This document shows, one piece after another, positions 9,701 through 18,000 of a stretch of DNA of 64,000 nt. Below the pieces are notes generated by a model. The model was given only the letters and a program-made list of their open reading frames with translations. It was not told the origin of the DNA and did not search any database. The number at the start of each line of letters is the position of its first letter. Positions within the stretch are counted from its first letter, which is position 1. Source of the stretch: Streptomyces sp. cf386 (GTDB taxonomy: Bacteria; Actinomycetota; Actinomycetes; Streptomycetales; Streptomycetaceae); contig NZ_FNHV01000025.1 of the NCBI RefSeq assembly GCF_900103585.1, positions 56,930 to 120,929 on the forward strand, in the 5' to 3' direction. The translations under genes and the position numbers were made by a program.

Positions 9701-10654
9701 AAGCTACGCCTGAAGCCAAAGGCGAGACAGGCGCTCTCCCAGGCCGCGGCGGCCACCGCCTCGCGCGAGGGCGGCGAGTCCCTGGAGCGCACGGGCCTGA
9801 CCGACTGGACCATCGGCGCCCTCACCCGCGTCTTCGAGACCCGCCGGGCCGGCCAGCCGGTCAAGGCGTACCCGGCGCTGGTGGACAACGGCGACACGGT
9901 GTCGGTCCGCCTCTTCGACACGGAGGCGGAGCAGCAGCAGGCGATGTGGAAGGGCACCCGGCGCCTGATCCTGCGGAACATCCCGGTGAACCCGGCGAAG
10001 TTCGCGTCCGAGAAGCTGACCAACGCCCAGAAGCTGGCCCTGTCCGCGAACCCCCACGGCTCCATCCAGGCCCTCTTCGACGACTGCGCGATGGCGGCGG
10101 CGGACAAGCTGATCGGCGACTTCGGCGGGCCCGCGTGGGACGAGGAGTCGTACCGCAAGCTGTTCGACAAGGTGCGCGCCGAGATCGTCGACACGACGGT
10201 CCGTACGGTCGATCACGTGCAGCAGGTCCTCGCCGCCTGGCAGGCCGCTGAGCGCCGTCTGAAGGCCACACGCAGCGCCGCCCTGCTGGCGAACCTCACG
10301 GACGTACGGGGGCAACTGGACGCCCTTGTGAGGCCCGGTTTCGTGACGGAGGCGGGGCTGCGGCGCCTGCCCGATCTCATGCGCTACCTGATCGCTGTGG
10401 ACCGTCGCCTCCAGGCGATGCCGACGAACGTCCAGCGCGACACGACGCGTATGGAGAAGGTCCACGAGATGCGGGACGAGTACGCCTGGCTCCTGGAGCA
10501 GATGCCGCAGGGGCGCCCGGTGCCGCAGCAGGTCCTGGACGTGCGCTGGATGCTGGAGGAGCTCCGGGTCAGCTATTTCGCCCACGCGCTGGGCACGGCG
10601 TACCCGATCTCCGACAAGCGGATCGTGAAGGCGATCGACGCGCTGGTACCGTAA
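6710..10654 (+). CDS. hrpA: ATP-dependent RNA helicase HrpA
   Basis: A 1314-aa DEAH-box helicase, the length expected of bacterial HrpA, which remodels RNA and rescues collided ribosomes in E. coli. Motifs in order: Walker A GETGSGKT near residue 100, DEAHERS (motif II) near 199, TSATID (motif III), the second RecA domain with the QRKGRCGR motif VI, a winged-helix/ratchet region, and the long C-terminal DUF3418 part (about residues 730-1310) that distinguishes HrpA from HrpB. The ATG at 6710 has no strong Shine-Dalgarno site but the following residues match the family. It stands alone between a secreted protein and a tRNA gene. Confidence 0.96.
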   Translation: MSTHPAPALGPLAPRLTELSLRDAHRLGRRLEGARKIRKPEARAAVLAEIEADIAKGEERIATRRTLVPAVSYPEQLPVSQKKDAIAAAIRDHQVVIVAGETGSGKTTQIPKICLELGRGVRGMIGHTQPRRIAARTVAERVAEELDTPLGESVGWKVRFTDQVNPDATFVKLMTDGILLAEIQTDRELRAYDTIIIDEAHERSLNIDFLLGYLAQLLPKRPDLKVVITSATIDPERFSRHFGDAPIVEVSGRTYPVEVRYRPLLEEDSDDADRDQITAICDAVEELQSEGKGDILVFLSGEREIRDTADALVKKNYRFTEVLPLYARLSHAEQHRVFQPHTGRRIVLATNVAETSLTVPGIKYVIDPGFARISRYSHRTKVQRLPIEAISQASANQRKGRCGRTSDGVCIRLYSEDDFLARPEFTDAEILRTNLASVILQMTAAGLGDIEKFPFIDPPDHRNIRDGVQLLQELGALDPAQKDVRKRLTDTGRKLAQLPVDPRLARMVLEADRNGCVREVMVIAAALSIQDPRERPADKQAQADQQHARFKDETSDFLAYLNLWRYVREQQKERGSSSFRRMCKQEYLNFLRIREWQDIYTQLRTVAKQMGIHLNEDDAPADRVHVSLLAGLLSHIGMKDVKEGAKNDYLGARSAKFAIFPGSALFKKPPRFVMSAELVETSRLWARVNAKIEPEWVEPLAEHLLKRTYSEPHWEKDQAAVMAYEKVTLYGVPIIAQRKVNYGRIDPEASRELFIRNALVEGDWRTHHKFFADNRRLLSEVEELEHRARRRDIVVDDETLFDFYDQKVPDHVVSGAHFDSWWKRKRHEQPEFLDFEREMLIRESAEAVTKADYPDSWRQGQLKFRVTYQFEPGADADGVTVHIPLQVLNQVTDEGFDWQIPGLREELVTELIRSLPKPIRRNYVPAPNFAKRFLDAAVPLQEPLTVTMARELKRMVGVPFTADDFDWPRVPDHLRITFRIIDERRRKLAEDKDLETLKLRLKPKARQALSQAAAATASREGGESLERTGLTDWTIGALTRVFETRRAGQPVKAYPALVDNGDTVSVRLFDTEAEQQQAMWKGTRRLILRNIPVNPAKFASEKLTNAQKLALSANPHGSIQALFDDCAMAAADKLIGDFGGPAWDEESYRKLFDKVRAEIVDTTVRTVDHVQQVLAAWQAAERRLKATRSAALLANLTDVRGQLDALVRPGFVTEAGLRRLPDLMRYLIAVDRRLQAMPTNVQRDTTRMEKVHEMRDEYAWLLEQMPQGRPVPQQVLDVRWMLEELRVSYFAHALGTAYPISDKRIVKAIDALVP

Positions 10655-10676
10655 TCAGACGCGCACGCTGGGTGAG

Positions 10677-10707
10677 TTCGACCGTGGGGCTCACCCTCCT
10701 GTACAGT
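10677..10707 (+). promoter_or_regulatory. Putative promoter of the second tRNA-Asp
   Basis: TTCGAC at 10677 and TACAGT at 10702 are separated by 19 nt and lie 42 nt upstream of the tRNA, downstream of the hrpA stop. Read by eye. Confidence 0.4.
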
Positions 10708-10748
10708 CTCTTCTCGCAGCGCAACGCACGAATGGCGCAGCGAAACCT

Positions 10749-10823
10749 GGTCCTGTGGAGCAGTTTGGAGTGCTCGCCACCCTGTCAAGGTGGAGGCCGC
10801 GGGTTCAAATCCCGTCAGGACCG
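10749..10823 (+). tRNA. tRNA-Asp (GTC), copy 2
   Basis: Identical over 75 nt to the copy at 4758-4832, with anticodon GTC and the GGTCCTG/CAGGACC acceptor stem. Here it is a single-gene unit with its own promoter and terminator. Confidence 0.96.
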
Positions 10824-10833
10824 CAGTGAAGTT

Positions 10834-10865
10834 GAGGCCCGCATCCCGCAAGGGGTGTGGGCCTC
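10834..10865 (+). terminator. Terminator after tRNA-Asp copy 2
   Basis: GAGGCCCGCATCCC and GGGGTGTGGGCCTC form a 14-bp stem with two G-U pairs and a 4-nt loop. No T tract follows, as is usual in Streptomyces. Confidence 0.7.
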
Positions 10866-10988
10866 ACTCATGTGCCCGCGGGGCAGCTTGCGCCGCCTCC
10901 GCATAGTGCCTGCCACCTTGACGGCGTCACATTCGCTCGGTACCCAGAAATCAGAGCTCTTCCCGGCGTGGCTTCCCGGAGGTGGCGT

Positions 10989-11183
10989 ATGGCGGCATCG
11001 ACCAGGCACGAGACGCGGGCGTTGCTCCGCGCACACCTGTCGGCCGCCATCCCCTATCGCCATCTGACCCGCCACTGCCCGATCTGCCACCACCTACTGC
11101 GGCTGGCGATGGACTCCGCCCCCTACGCCGCACAGACGGCTCCGGACGAGGTCAGCGAGGACGAAACCGCTTCCACCGCGTGA
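10989..11183 (+). CDS. Small conserved actinobacterial protein (DUF6274-like)
   Basis: A 64-aa protein with RALLRAHLSAAIPYRHLT followed by CPICHHLLRLAM, a pattern I recall from the DUF6274 family commonly found beside bldC. The CPICH motif is a single CxxC that could bind metal as a dimer or be redox active; no function is established. The ATG at 10989 has a perfect GGAGGT five nucleotides upstream, which strongly supports this start although the open frame extends further back. It converges on bldC across a 517-nt gap. Confidence 0.8.
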   Translation: MAASTRHETRALLRAHLSAAIPYRHLTRHCPICHHLLRLAMDSAPYAAQTAPDEVSEDETASTA

Positions 11184-11700
11184 CCCTCACGGGAGGTCAA
11201 CTCCCGCACAGGCAGGGGCTGCTGGAAGCCGCGCCGCCCAATAGCGCACATGGGCCAGCGGCAACAAGCACCAGGGTGTGTGACGGGAGTCACCGCATGA
11301 GTTTGTGGAAGTTCGGGACTTACACCCCGCCTACAACTGGTCAATTTAATATGTGCAATTGCACCAACCGTCAGGGATCGACCCGCACACGCTCAGCAAC
11401 CACCCAGGGCCCGCCCAGGACCCTCCCAGGGCCACTCCACAGGAGATCCGACAGCCCTCCCCAGCCTCCGACAAGGCTGCCCACAGAACACCGGCCGGCA
11501 CACATCCCGCGCACAAAAAAGATCGCGCTGGACTCGGCGGAGTCCAGCGCGATCTACGACGCACCCTTGTTGCGTGCCTGAAGAGCTCTGATCGGCTCGG
11601 GCGTGGGCTCTGTTGGGGCAGAACCCGCGTCGCTTGGAGCTAGAGTTCGGGCGCCGCGGCGAGTTGGGGGAACTGCCGTTTTGCCCGGTTATGGAGTTGT
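11184..11700. other. Intergenic stretch between the DUF6274-like gene and bldC
   Basis: No convincing gene. It contains a locally AT-rich patch near 11340-11370 and the bldC terminator at 11520-11555. The open frames that cross it lack ribosome binding sites and Streptomyces-like codon use. Confidence 0.6.
11520..11555 (-). terminator. Rho-independent terminator of bldC
   Basis: AGATCGCGCTGGACTC and GAGTCCAGCGCGATCT form a perfect 16-bp stem with a 4-nt loop. On the minus strand it ends in TTTTTT, so it terminates leftward transcription from bldC. Confidence 0.92.
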
Positions 11701-11907
11701 TCAGGCCTCGCTGCGCTGCTGCGGGATGCCCGCGAGCAGTGCGCGGACCTCAGCCTCGCGGTAGCGGCGGTGTCCGCCGAGCGTACGGATGGAAGTAAGC
11801 TTCCCGGCCTTCGCCCACCGCGTGACCGTCTTGGGGTCGACGCGGAACATGGTGGCGACCTCAGCCGGGGTCAGCAGCGGCTCGGCATCAGGGGTGCGAG
11901 CGGTCAT
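11701..11907 (-). CDS. bldC: Developmental transcriptional regulator BldC
   Basis: A 68-aa DNA-binding protein that is essentially a single MerR-type winged helix-turn-helix (residues 12-62: LLTPAEVATMFRV, then TVTRWAKAGKL, then TLGGHRRYRE). In Streptomyces BldC binds direct repeats cooperatively and holds back the switch from vegetative growth to sporulation (established knowledge). The length and sequence fit BldC itself rather than a generic MerR protein, and the neighbours hrpA and vdh support orthology. It is transcribed alone, with a long upstream region (11908-12460) that contains inverted repeats and a strong downstream terminator. Confidence 0.97.
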   Translation of the reverse strand: MTARTPDAEPLLTPAEVATMFRVDPKTVTRWAKAGKLTSIRTLGGHRRYREAEVRALLAGIPQQRSEA

Positions 11908-12460
11908 GAGCGGCCTCCTCGGGAGAACCGAACCTTCTCGGTTCTTTCCTCTAAATTCTGCACCTTGACCCGCGTTGCCCGAAATGGCGGACGCGAGTCG
12001 AGTCGGTTATAGGACGAACGGCTTGTCCTCGGCACTACAACTACACCATCTGTCCAGCCGCGTCGGCCAAACCGATGGAATTGCCCTCCCAGGTGTTCAT
12101 CAGCGACGGAAGCCGATGGACCATGCCATAGCGGACAGTCACGCCACTGTGACGATCAGTCACAGTGGCATGCAGGAGTCTCAAGACCCCCCATAGCGTG
12201 CAATGTCGAGATGGAGTCCTCCCCGGACTCCTTGTCCTATTTTGGCACGAGGAGGGGTTAGGGGCGCAAGAGCCGTGTACGTGCGGTCCGTCACGCTTAC
12301 GCGCGTTGACGCAGCCTTGACGCATACGCCCGGATCGGCCCCTACGTCCCATGTTGACGAGACATCAAGAACCTCAGAGCGAGCACGAAACCCCAAAACG
12401 GGCGCGCCGTCAAACGCCAGTTCGCTACATCACACAGTGCGTTGGGTCACACCCGTCGGC
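11908..12460. other. Long bldC upstream region
   Basis: About 550 nt without a supportable gene, AT-richer than its surroundings. It should contain the bldC promoter and holds a cluster of GTCAC/GTGAC elements at 12138-12169. Open frames here have poor codon bias and no ribosome binding sites. Confidence 0.6.
12138..12169. promoter_or_regulatory. Nested GTCAC/GTGAC inverted repeats upstream of bldC
   Basis: GCCACTGTGAC at 12143 and GTCACAGTGGC ending at 12169 are perfect 11-bp inverted arms around GATCA. A further GTCAC at 12138 pairs with the GTGAC in the left arm, so two dyads overlap. The arrangement looks like an operator; it lies about 235-260 nt upstream of the bldC start codon and could also act as a terminator for the gene whose stop is at 12461. 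Confidence 0.5.
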
Positions 12461-13303
12461 TCAGTTCGCCGACCGCCGGTCCCGCACCGCCCGCCACCGC
12501 TCCACGAGCCGCGCGTAGGCCTCCCCGGCGGCCGCCCCGTCGCCCTGCCGCAGCGCCTCGATACCGGCGGCCACATCGGCCGCCGAGTGGTCGTCCTCCA
12601 GGTCCCCGGCCGGCAGGGTGTGCACCAGGCCGCCGTAGTCCAGCTCGACCAGCGAGCGCGGATGGAACTCCTCCAGCCAGCGCCCGACGTCCACCAGGCC
12701 GTCGATGAGCGGCCCTTCGTCGATGGCGTCCTTCAGCGTCCGCAGGGCCCGCGCCACCCGCCGCCGGGCCTGCACCATCGGCGTCCGGTAGCGCAGCGTC
12801 GGCGGGATCTCGCCCGAGCCCTTCTCGAAGCGCCGCTCCTCGTCCGACACCAGCACGAACCAGTGCAGCGGCACCTGCCAGGTCGAGGTGCGGATCCACG
12901 GCCGGGCGTCCGGGTTGCGGGCCAGCCAGCGCTCGTAGTCCTGGGCCGCCTGGCGCCGTACGACCTCCGGCAGCACCGCCTCCAGCACCGGCTTCGGCAA
13001 CTCCTCGGGGAGCTCGCCGAGCGCCTGCCAGCCGCGCAGCCGGGTGCGCCACGGGCACACGCACAGCACCCCGTCGACCTCCAGCACGAAGGCGTCGCCG
13101 CTCTCGTGCACCGGCACCGGGATGGGCGGCGTGGGCAGCAAGTCGGCCAGGGAGCGGCGCAGTTCGTCCTGGTACGACGGGTGGTCGGGGCGGCGGGCGT
13201 AGCGGGCCCAGTGGCCGCGCTCCGGTTCCGGGAAGGCGGCCAGCGGCTCGTACACACGCAGATAGGTCGCGTACGGGACGATCACCGAGGACACCTTGGG
13301 CAC
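12461..13303 (-). CDS. Conserved hypothetical protein
   Basis: A 280-aa soluble protein of unknown function, conserved between bldC and vdh in streptomycetes as far as I recall. No signal peptide or membrane segment is evident. The N-terminal half is rich in aromatic and acidic residues and includes a short CVCPWRTR stretch; the C-terminal third is helical and charged, with Arg-rich repeats typical of helical bundles. The GTG at 13303 was chosen because a purine-rich GGGAGGGAGCAGG lies just upstream; an ATG 19 codons earlier is possible but would place a Trp/Arg-rich non-conserved extension in front. Divergent from vdh, sharing a 222-nt promoter region. Confidence 0.75.
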   Translation of the reverse strand: MPKVSSVIVPYATYLRVYEPLAAFPEPERGHWARYARRPDHPSYQDELRRSLADLLPTPPIPVPVHESGDAFVLEVDGVLCVCPWRTRLRGWQALGELPEELPKPVLEAVLPEVVRRQAAQDYERWLARNPDARPWIRTSTWQVPLHWFVLVSDEERRFEKGSGEIPPTLRYRTPMVQARRRVARALRTLKDAIDEGPLIDGLVDVGRWLEEFHPRSLVELDYGGLVHTLPAGDLEDDHSAADVAAGIEALRQGDGAAAGEAYARLVERWRAVRDRRSAN

Positions 13304-13525
13304 GCCTGCTCCCTCCCCCGCCCTCTGCCAGGAAAACCTGCGAAACCCGCCGACAAACATGCGGGAAAACTATGCAAATCGTCGCACGGCCTTACTCCGC
13401 GAGTAGGTGATCCTGAGCACTGCGGGTTGGACGGGCGCCAACGGGTCTAATCTCATGCTCACAGCCCCCGCCACCTGTACGGGAGCTCGCTCCAAACCGC
13501 CGCAAAGTACTCAGGAGTCACCACA

Positions 13526-14614
13526 GTGACCGACGTAACACACGGCGTCCTGCACACCCTGTTCCACTCGGACCAGGGGGGTCATGAGCAAGTCGTGCTC
13601 TGTCAGGACCGCGCCAGCGGCCTCAAGGCCGTCATCGCCATCCACTCCACCGCTCTGGGCCCCGCCCTCGGCGGTACGCGCTTCTACCCGTATGCGAACG
13701 AGGAAGAGGCCGTCGCCGACGCGCTGAACCTCGCGCGCGGGATGTCGTACAAGAACGCCATGGCCGGTCTCGACCACGGCGGCGGCAAAGCCGTGATCAT
13801 CGGCGACCCGGACCGGATCAAGAGCGAGGAGCTGCTGCTCGCCTATGGCCGGTTCGTGGCCTCGCTCGGTGGCCGGTACGTCACCGCCTGCGACGTCGGT
13901 ACGTACGTCGCCGACATGGACGTCGTCGCCCGCGAGTGCCGCTGGACGACCGGACGCTCCCCGGAGAACGGCGGCGCGGGCGACTCCTCCGTGCTCACCG
14001 CCTTCGGCGTCTACCAGGGCATGCGGGCCTCCGCCCAGCACCTGTGGGGCGACCCGTCGCTGCGCGGCCGCAAGGTCGGCATCGCGGGCGTCGGCAAGGT
14101 CGGCCACCACCTGGTGGAGCACCTGCGCGCGGAGGGCGCCGAGGTCGTCATCACGGACGTGCGCGAGGAGGCCGTGGGCCGGATCCTCGCGGCGCACCCG
14201 GACGGCGTGACGGCCGTCGCCGACACCGCGACCCTGATCCGCGTCGAGAACCTCGACATCTACGCCCCCTGCGCGCTCGGCGGGGCCCTGAACGACGACA
14301 CCGTGCCGGCGCTGACCGCCACGGTGGTGTGCGGCGCGGCCAACAACCAGCTCGCCCACCCGGGCGTCGAGAAGGACCTCGCCGACCGCGGGATCCTCTA
14401 CGCGCCCGACTACGTGGTGAACGCCGGCGGTGTCATCCAGGTCGCCGACGAGCTGCACGGCTTCGACTTCGACCGGTGCAAGGCCAAGGCCGCGAAGATC
14501 TACGACACCACGCTCGCCATATTCGCACGTGCGAAGACGGATGGGATTCCGCCGGCCGCCGCGGCCGACCGGATCGCCGAGCAGCGGATGGCGGAGGCGC
14601 GCACGGCGCTCTGA
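13526..14614 (+). CDS. vdh: Valine (branched-chain amino acid) dehydrogenase
   Basis: NAD-dependent oxidative deamination of L-valine, leucine and isoleucine to 2-oxoacids, the first step feeding branched-chain starter and extender units for fatty acids and polyketides. The 362-aa protein has the Glu/Leu/Phe/Val dehydrogenase layout: N-terminal domain with the GLDHGGGKAVI motif containing the catalytic Lys, then CDVGTYVADM, and a Rossmann domain with GIAGVGKVGHH. The VCGAANNQL segment near the C-terminus is diagnostic. The GTG at 13526 follows an AGGAG site. In Streptomyces the gene is induced by valine and repressed by glucose and ammonium (literature). Confidence 0.95.
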   Translation: MTDVTHGVLHTLFHSDQGGHEQVVLCQDRASGLKAVIAIHSTALGPALGGTRFYPYANEEEAVADALNLARGMSYKNAMAGLDHGGGKAVIIGDPDRIKSEELLLAYGRFVASLGGRYVTACDVGTYVADMDVVARECRWTTGRSPENGGAGDSSVLTAFGVYQGMRASAQHLWGDPSLRGRKVGIAGVGKVGHHLVEHLRAEGAEVVITDVREEAVGRILAAHPDGVTAVADTATLIRVENLDIYAPCALGGALNDDTVPALTATVVCGAANNQLAHPGVEKDLADRGILYAPDYVVNAGGVIQVADELHGFDFDRCKAKAAKIYDTTLAIFARAKTDGIPPAAAADRIAEQRMAEARTAL

Positions 14615-14933
14615 TCCGAGGAGTCGATCCCGGCGATACCCCCTCTCACACGGGTTTGGCCGGTACCCGCCGGTGGGCAGTTGGAGAGAACTCTCACTTC
14701 TACCGGCGGGTCGACCGCCAAGAAGTGGTTAAAATCGCGGTTGACCAGCGAGGACAGGGCGCCTCGAAGGTCTTGGGCACACGCGCGTGCTGCGGGCGAC
14801 GTACCGTATGGGCGCGGGCTCAGGTACCGTGGAAGCCCTACGGACCGGCCTCTCCACGGAGAGTCCGTTCCAGATCATGAACGCGTGTCGAGACTCTGGG
14901 GCCGTCGAGCCCCGTCACCGAGGGGGTCGAGCC
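14615..14933. other. Intergenic region between vdh and the DUF3073 gene
   Basis: No gene seen. It contains an inverted repeat at 14665-14711 and must carry the promoter for the small acidic protein that follows. Confidence 0.6.
14665..14711. repeat. Inverted repeat downstream of vdh
   Basis: ACCCGCCGGT and ACCGGCGGGT are perfect 10-bp arms 27 nt apart, with GAGAG/CTCTC forming a second stem inside. It may be a bulky terminator of vdh or a regulatory hairpin ahead of the next gene. Confidence 0.55.
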
Positions 14934-15191
14934 ATGGGGCGCGGCCGGGCCAAGGCCAAGCAGACGAAGGTCGCCCGCCAGCTGAAGTACAACAGCGGCG
15001 GGACTGACCTGTCGCGTCTGGCCAACGAGCTGGGCGCTTCGACTTCGAACCAACCGCCGAACGGCGAGCCGTTCGAGGACGACGAAGACGACGACGACCC
15101 GTACGCGCAGTACGCGGATCTGTACAACGACGACGACGAGGACGAAGAGGACGACGAGTCCGGTCCCGCGTCGCAGCGTCGCGGCGCTTGA
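14934..15191 (+). CDS. DUF3073 family small protein
   Basis: An 85-aa actinobacterial protein with the DUF3073 signature: a basic N-terminus MGRGRAKAKQTKVARQLKY followed by a very acidic C-terminal half built of Asp/Glu runs. Function is unknown; the strongly bipolar charge suggests nucleic-acid or protein binding. The ATG at 14934 was chosen because the family always starts MGRGR; the open frame continues upstream but without family sequence. It converges on purM with a shared terminator between. Confidence 0.85.
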   Translation: MGRGRAKAKQTKVARQLKYNSGGTDLSRLANELGASTSNQPPNGEPFEDDEDDDDPYAQYADLYNDDDEDEEDDESGPASQRRGA

Positions 15192-15229
15192 CGTAGCGCG
15201 CTTCGCAGTTCCCGTCACAACTGCACTTC

Positions 15230-15260
15230 ACCCGGTCCGGGCCTCAGCACTGGACCGGGT
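15230..15260. terminator. Bidirectional terminator between the DUF3073 gene and purM
   Basis: ACCCGGTCC and GGACCGGGT form a perfect 9-bp stem with a 13-nt loop between two convergent genes. Confidence 0.75.
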
Positions 15261-15286
15261 TTCGTGCTCTCACTCGGGCGGCGGAC

Positions 15287-16354
15287 CTAGTTCGAGTAGG
15301 TGCCCACCAGCGCGGCGCCCGTCTCGTGGTCACCCCTGTCCGTGATCTCGCCGGCGACCCAGGACTCGACCCCGCGGTCGGCCAACGTGGCCAGCGCCGC
15401 CTCCGTGGACTCCTGCGGCACGATGGCGATCATGCCGACGCCCATGTTCAGGGTCTTCTCCAGCTCCAGGCCCTCGACCTGACCGGTCCTGCCGACGAGG
15501 TCGAAGATCGGGGCCGGGGTCCAGGTGGAGCGGTCGACGACCGCGTGCAGGCCGTCCGGGATCACCCGGGCCAGGTTGGCGGCCAGACCGCCACCGGTGA
15601 TGTGGCTGAAGGCGTGCACGTCGGTGGTGCGGGTGAGGGCCAGGCAGTCCAGCGAGTAGATCTTGGTCGGCTCCAGCAGCTCCTCGCCGAGGGTGCGGCC
15701 GAGCTCGTCGATCTGCGCGTCCAGGGCCAGGCCGGCCTGGTTCAGCAGAACGTGCCGGACCAGCGAGTACCCGTTCGAGTGAAGCCCGGACGCGGCCATG
15801 GCGATCACCGCGTCACCCGTACGGATGCGATCGGGGCCCAGCAGCCGGTCGGCCTCCACGACGCCCGTGCCGGCGCCGGCGACGTCGAAGTCGTCCTCGC
15901 CCAGCAGACCCGGGTGCTCGGCCGTCTCGCCGCCCACCAGGGCGCAGCCGGCGAGCACACAGCCCTCGGCGATGCCCTTGACGATGGCGGCGACCCGCTC
16001 GGGGTGGACCTTGCCGACGCAGATGTAGTCGGTCATGAACAGCGGCTCGGCGCCGCACACCACGATGTCGTCCATGACCATCGCGACCAGGTCGTGCCCG
16101 ATCGTGTCGTAGACGCCCATCTGGCGCGCGACATCGACCTTGGTGCCGACGCCGTCCGTGGCGGAGGCGAGCAGCGGACGCTCGTAGCGCTTGAGGGCGG
16201 AGGCGTCGAAGAGGCCGGCGAAACCGCCGAGGCCGCCGAGGACCTCGGGGCGCTGGGTCTTCTTCACCCACTCCTTCATCAGCTCGACCGCGCGGTCGCC
16301 CGCTTCGATGTCGACGCCCGCGGCTGCGTAGCTGGCACCAGTTGTCTCAGACAT
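15287..16354 (-). CDS. purM: Phosphoribosylformylglycinamidine cyclo-ligase
   Basis: AIR synthetase: ATP-dependent ring closure of FGAM to 5-aminoimidazole ribotide, step 5 of de novo purine synthesis. The 355-aa length is typical. Family landmarks are visible: the N-terminal SYAAAGVDIEAGDRAVE, the ATDGVGTKV nucleotide-binding motif, VMDDIVVCGAEP, ALVGGETAEHPG, GDAVIAMAASGLHSNGYS, and HITGGGLAANL. It follows purF with a 45-nt gap and the same direction, so the two are very likely co-transcribed, purF first. Confidence 0.97.
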   Translation of the reverse strand: MSETTGASYAAAGVDIEAGDRAVELMKEWVKKTQRPEVLGGLGGFAGLFDASALKRYERPLLASATDGVGTKVDVARQMGVYDTIGHDLVAMVMDDIVVCGAEPLFMTDYICVGKVHPERVAAIVKGIAEGCVLAGCALVGGETAEHPGLLGEDDFDVAGAGTGVVEADRLLGPDRIRTGDAVIAMAASGLHSNGYSLVRHVLLNQAGLALDAQIDELGRTLGEELLEPTKIYSLDCLALTRTTDVHAFSHITGGGLAANLARVIPDGLHAVVDRSTWTPAPIFDLVGRTGQVEGLELEKTLNMGVGMIAIVPQESTEAALATLADRGVESWVAGEITDRGDHETGAALVGTYSN

Positions 16355-16399
16355 GGCAGTAGAGAACCTTCGTGTCGTACGGCAGGTGTTACGGGATGC

Positions 16400-17929
16400 C
16401 TACGGGCGGCGGATCGCGTCGGCGGCGGCCGTGGCGGCCGGGCCGGCGGCCAGCTCCGTCTCCAGGAGCTGCTTGCCGAGCAGCTCGGGGTCCGGGAGGT
16501 CCATCGGGTACTCGCCGTCGAAGCAGGCGCGGCACAGGTTCGGCTTGGCGATGGTGGTCGCCTCGATCATGCCGTCGATGGAGATGTACGACAGGGAGTC
16601 GGCGCCCAGCGAGGTGCCGATCTCGTCGATGGACATGCCGTTGGCGATGAGCTCGGCGCGGGTCGCGAAGTCGATGCCGAAGAAGCAGGGCCACTTCACG
16701 GGCGGCGAGGAGATCCGGATGTGGACCTCGGCGGCGCCCGCCTCGCGGAGCATGCGGACCAGGGCGCGCTGGGTGTTGCCGCGCACGATCGAGTCGTCGA
16801 CGACGACCAGACGCTTGCCCTTGATGACTTCCTTCAGCGGGTTCAGCTTCAGCCGGATGCCGAGCTGGCGGATGGTCTGTGAGGGCTGGATGAACGTACG
16901 GCCGACGTACGCGTTCTTCACCAGACCCGCACCGAACGGGATGCCGCTCGCCTCCGCGTAGCCGATGGCGGCCGGGGTGCCGGATTCCGGGGTCGCTATG
17001 ACCAGGTCGGCCTCGACAGGGGCTTCCTTGGCCAGCCGGCGGCCCATCTCCACTCGGGAGAGGTAGACGTTCCGACCGGCGATGTCGGTGTCCGGGCGGG
17101 CCAGGTACACGTACTCGAAGACACAGCCCTTGGGCTTCGCTTCCGCGAATCGCGAGGTGCGCAGGCCGTTCTCGTCGATGGCGACGAACTCGCCCGGCTC
17201 GATCTCGCGGACGAAGCTGGCGCCGCAGATGTCGAGGGCGGCGGACTCGGACGCGGCGACCCAGCCGCGCTCCAGGCGGCCGAGGACCAGCGGGCGGATG
17301 CCCTGCGGGTCACGGGCGGCGTACAGGGTGTTCTCGTCCATGAAGACGAGGCTGAAGGCGCCCTTGACCTGCGGAAGGACCGTGTGAGCGGCCTCCTCGA
17401 TGGTCAGCGGCTTGCCGTCCTCGTCGACCTGGGCCGCGAGCAGCGCGGTGAGCAGGTCGGTGTCGTTGGTGGCCGCCACCCGCGGAGCGCGGCCGCCCTC
17501 CTGCTTGGGCAGGTCGGCGACCATCTCCGCGAGCTGGGCCGTGTTGACCAGGTTGCCGTTGTGGCCGAGCGCGATGGAGCCGTGCGCGGTGGCGCGGAAC
17601 GTCGGCTGGGCGTTCTCCCACACGGAGGCGCCGGTGGTCGAGTAGCGGGCGTGACCGACCGCGATGTGACCCTGGAGCGAACCGAGCGAGGTCTCGTCGA
17701 AGACCTGGGAAACGAGGCCCATGTCCTTGAAGACGAGGATCTGGGAGCCGTTGCTGACCGCGATTCCCGCGGATTCCTGGCCCCGATGCTGGAGGGCGTA
17801 GAGCCCGAAGTACGTGAGCTTTGCGACCTCTTCGCCCGGAGCCCAGACACCGAAGACGCCACACGCGTCCTGGGGGCCTTTCTCGCCGGGGAGCAGATCG
17901 TGATTGAGTCGACCGTCACCACGTGGCAC
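16400..17929 (-). CDS. purF: Amidophosphoribosyltransferase
   Basis: Commits PRPP to purine synthesis by transferring glutamine amide nitrogen to form phosphoribosylamine. From the GTG at 17929 the protein is 509 aa. A 22-residue propeptide precedes CGVFGVW, whose Cys23 is the class II glutaminase nucleophile exposed by self-cleavage. The RYSTTG and GHNGNLVN motifs follow, then the PRPP loop VVVDDSIVRGNT. C-terminal CRACFDGEYP contributes cysteines of the 4Fe-4S cluster typical of the Bacillus-type enzyme. The frame opens earlier (18004), but that stretch is not conserved. It heads the purF-purM operon. Confidence 0.97.
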   Translation of the reverse strand: MPRGDGRLNHDLLPGEKGPQDACGVFGVWAPGEEVAKLTYFGLYALQHRGQESAGIAVSNGSQILVFKDMGLVSQVFDETSLGSLQGHIAVGHARYSTTGASVWENAQPTFRATAHGSIALGHNGNLVNTAQLAEMVADLPKQEGGRAPRVAATNDTDLLTALLAAQVDEDGKPLTIEEAAHTVLPQVKGAFSLVFMDENTLYAARDPQGIRPLVLGRLERGWVAASESAALDICGASFVREIEPGEFVAIDENGLRTSRFAEAKPKGCVFEYVYLARPDTDIAGRNVYLSRVEMGRRLAKEAPVEADLVIATPESGTPAAIGYAEASGIPFGAGLVKNAYVGRTFIQPSQTIRQLGIRLKLNPLKEVIKGKRLVVVDDSIVRGNTQRALVRMLREAGAAEVHIRISSPPVKWPCFFGIDFATRAELIANGMSIDEIGTSLGADSLSYISIDGMIEATTIAKPNLCRACFDGEYPMDLPDPELLGKQLLETELAAGPAATAAADAIRRP

Positions 17930-18000
17930 GGCACCGAGTGTAGGCGAGATCGACCACTGGTCCGAATTGGGGAATGCCTGATCAGCGCTGCCGTAAAGGA

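Noticed and set aside
12041..12352. A 103-codon minus-strand frame upstream of bldC
   Set aside because: Poor codon bias and no ribosome binding site; it overlaps the inverted-repeat cluster.
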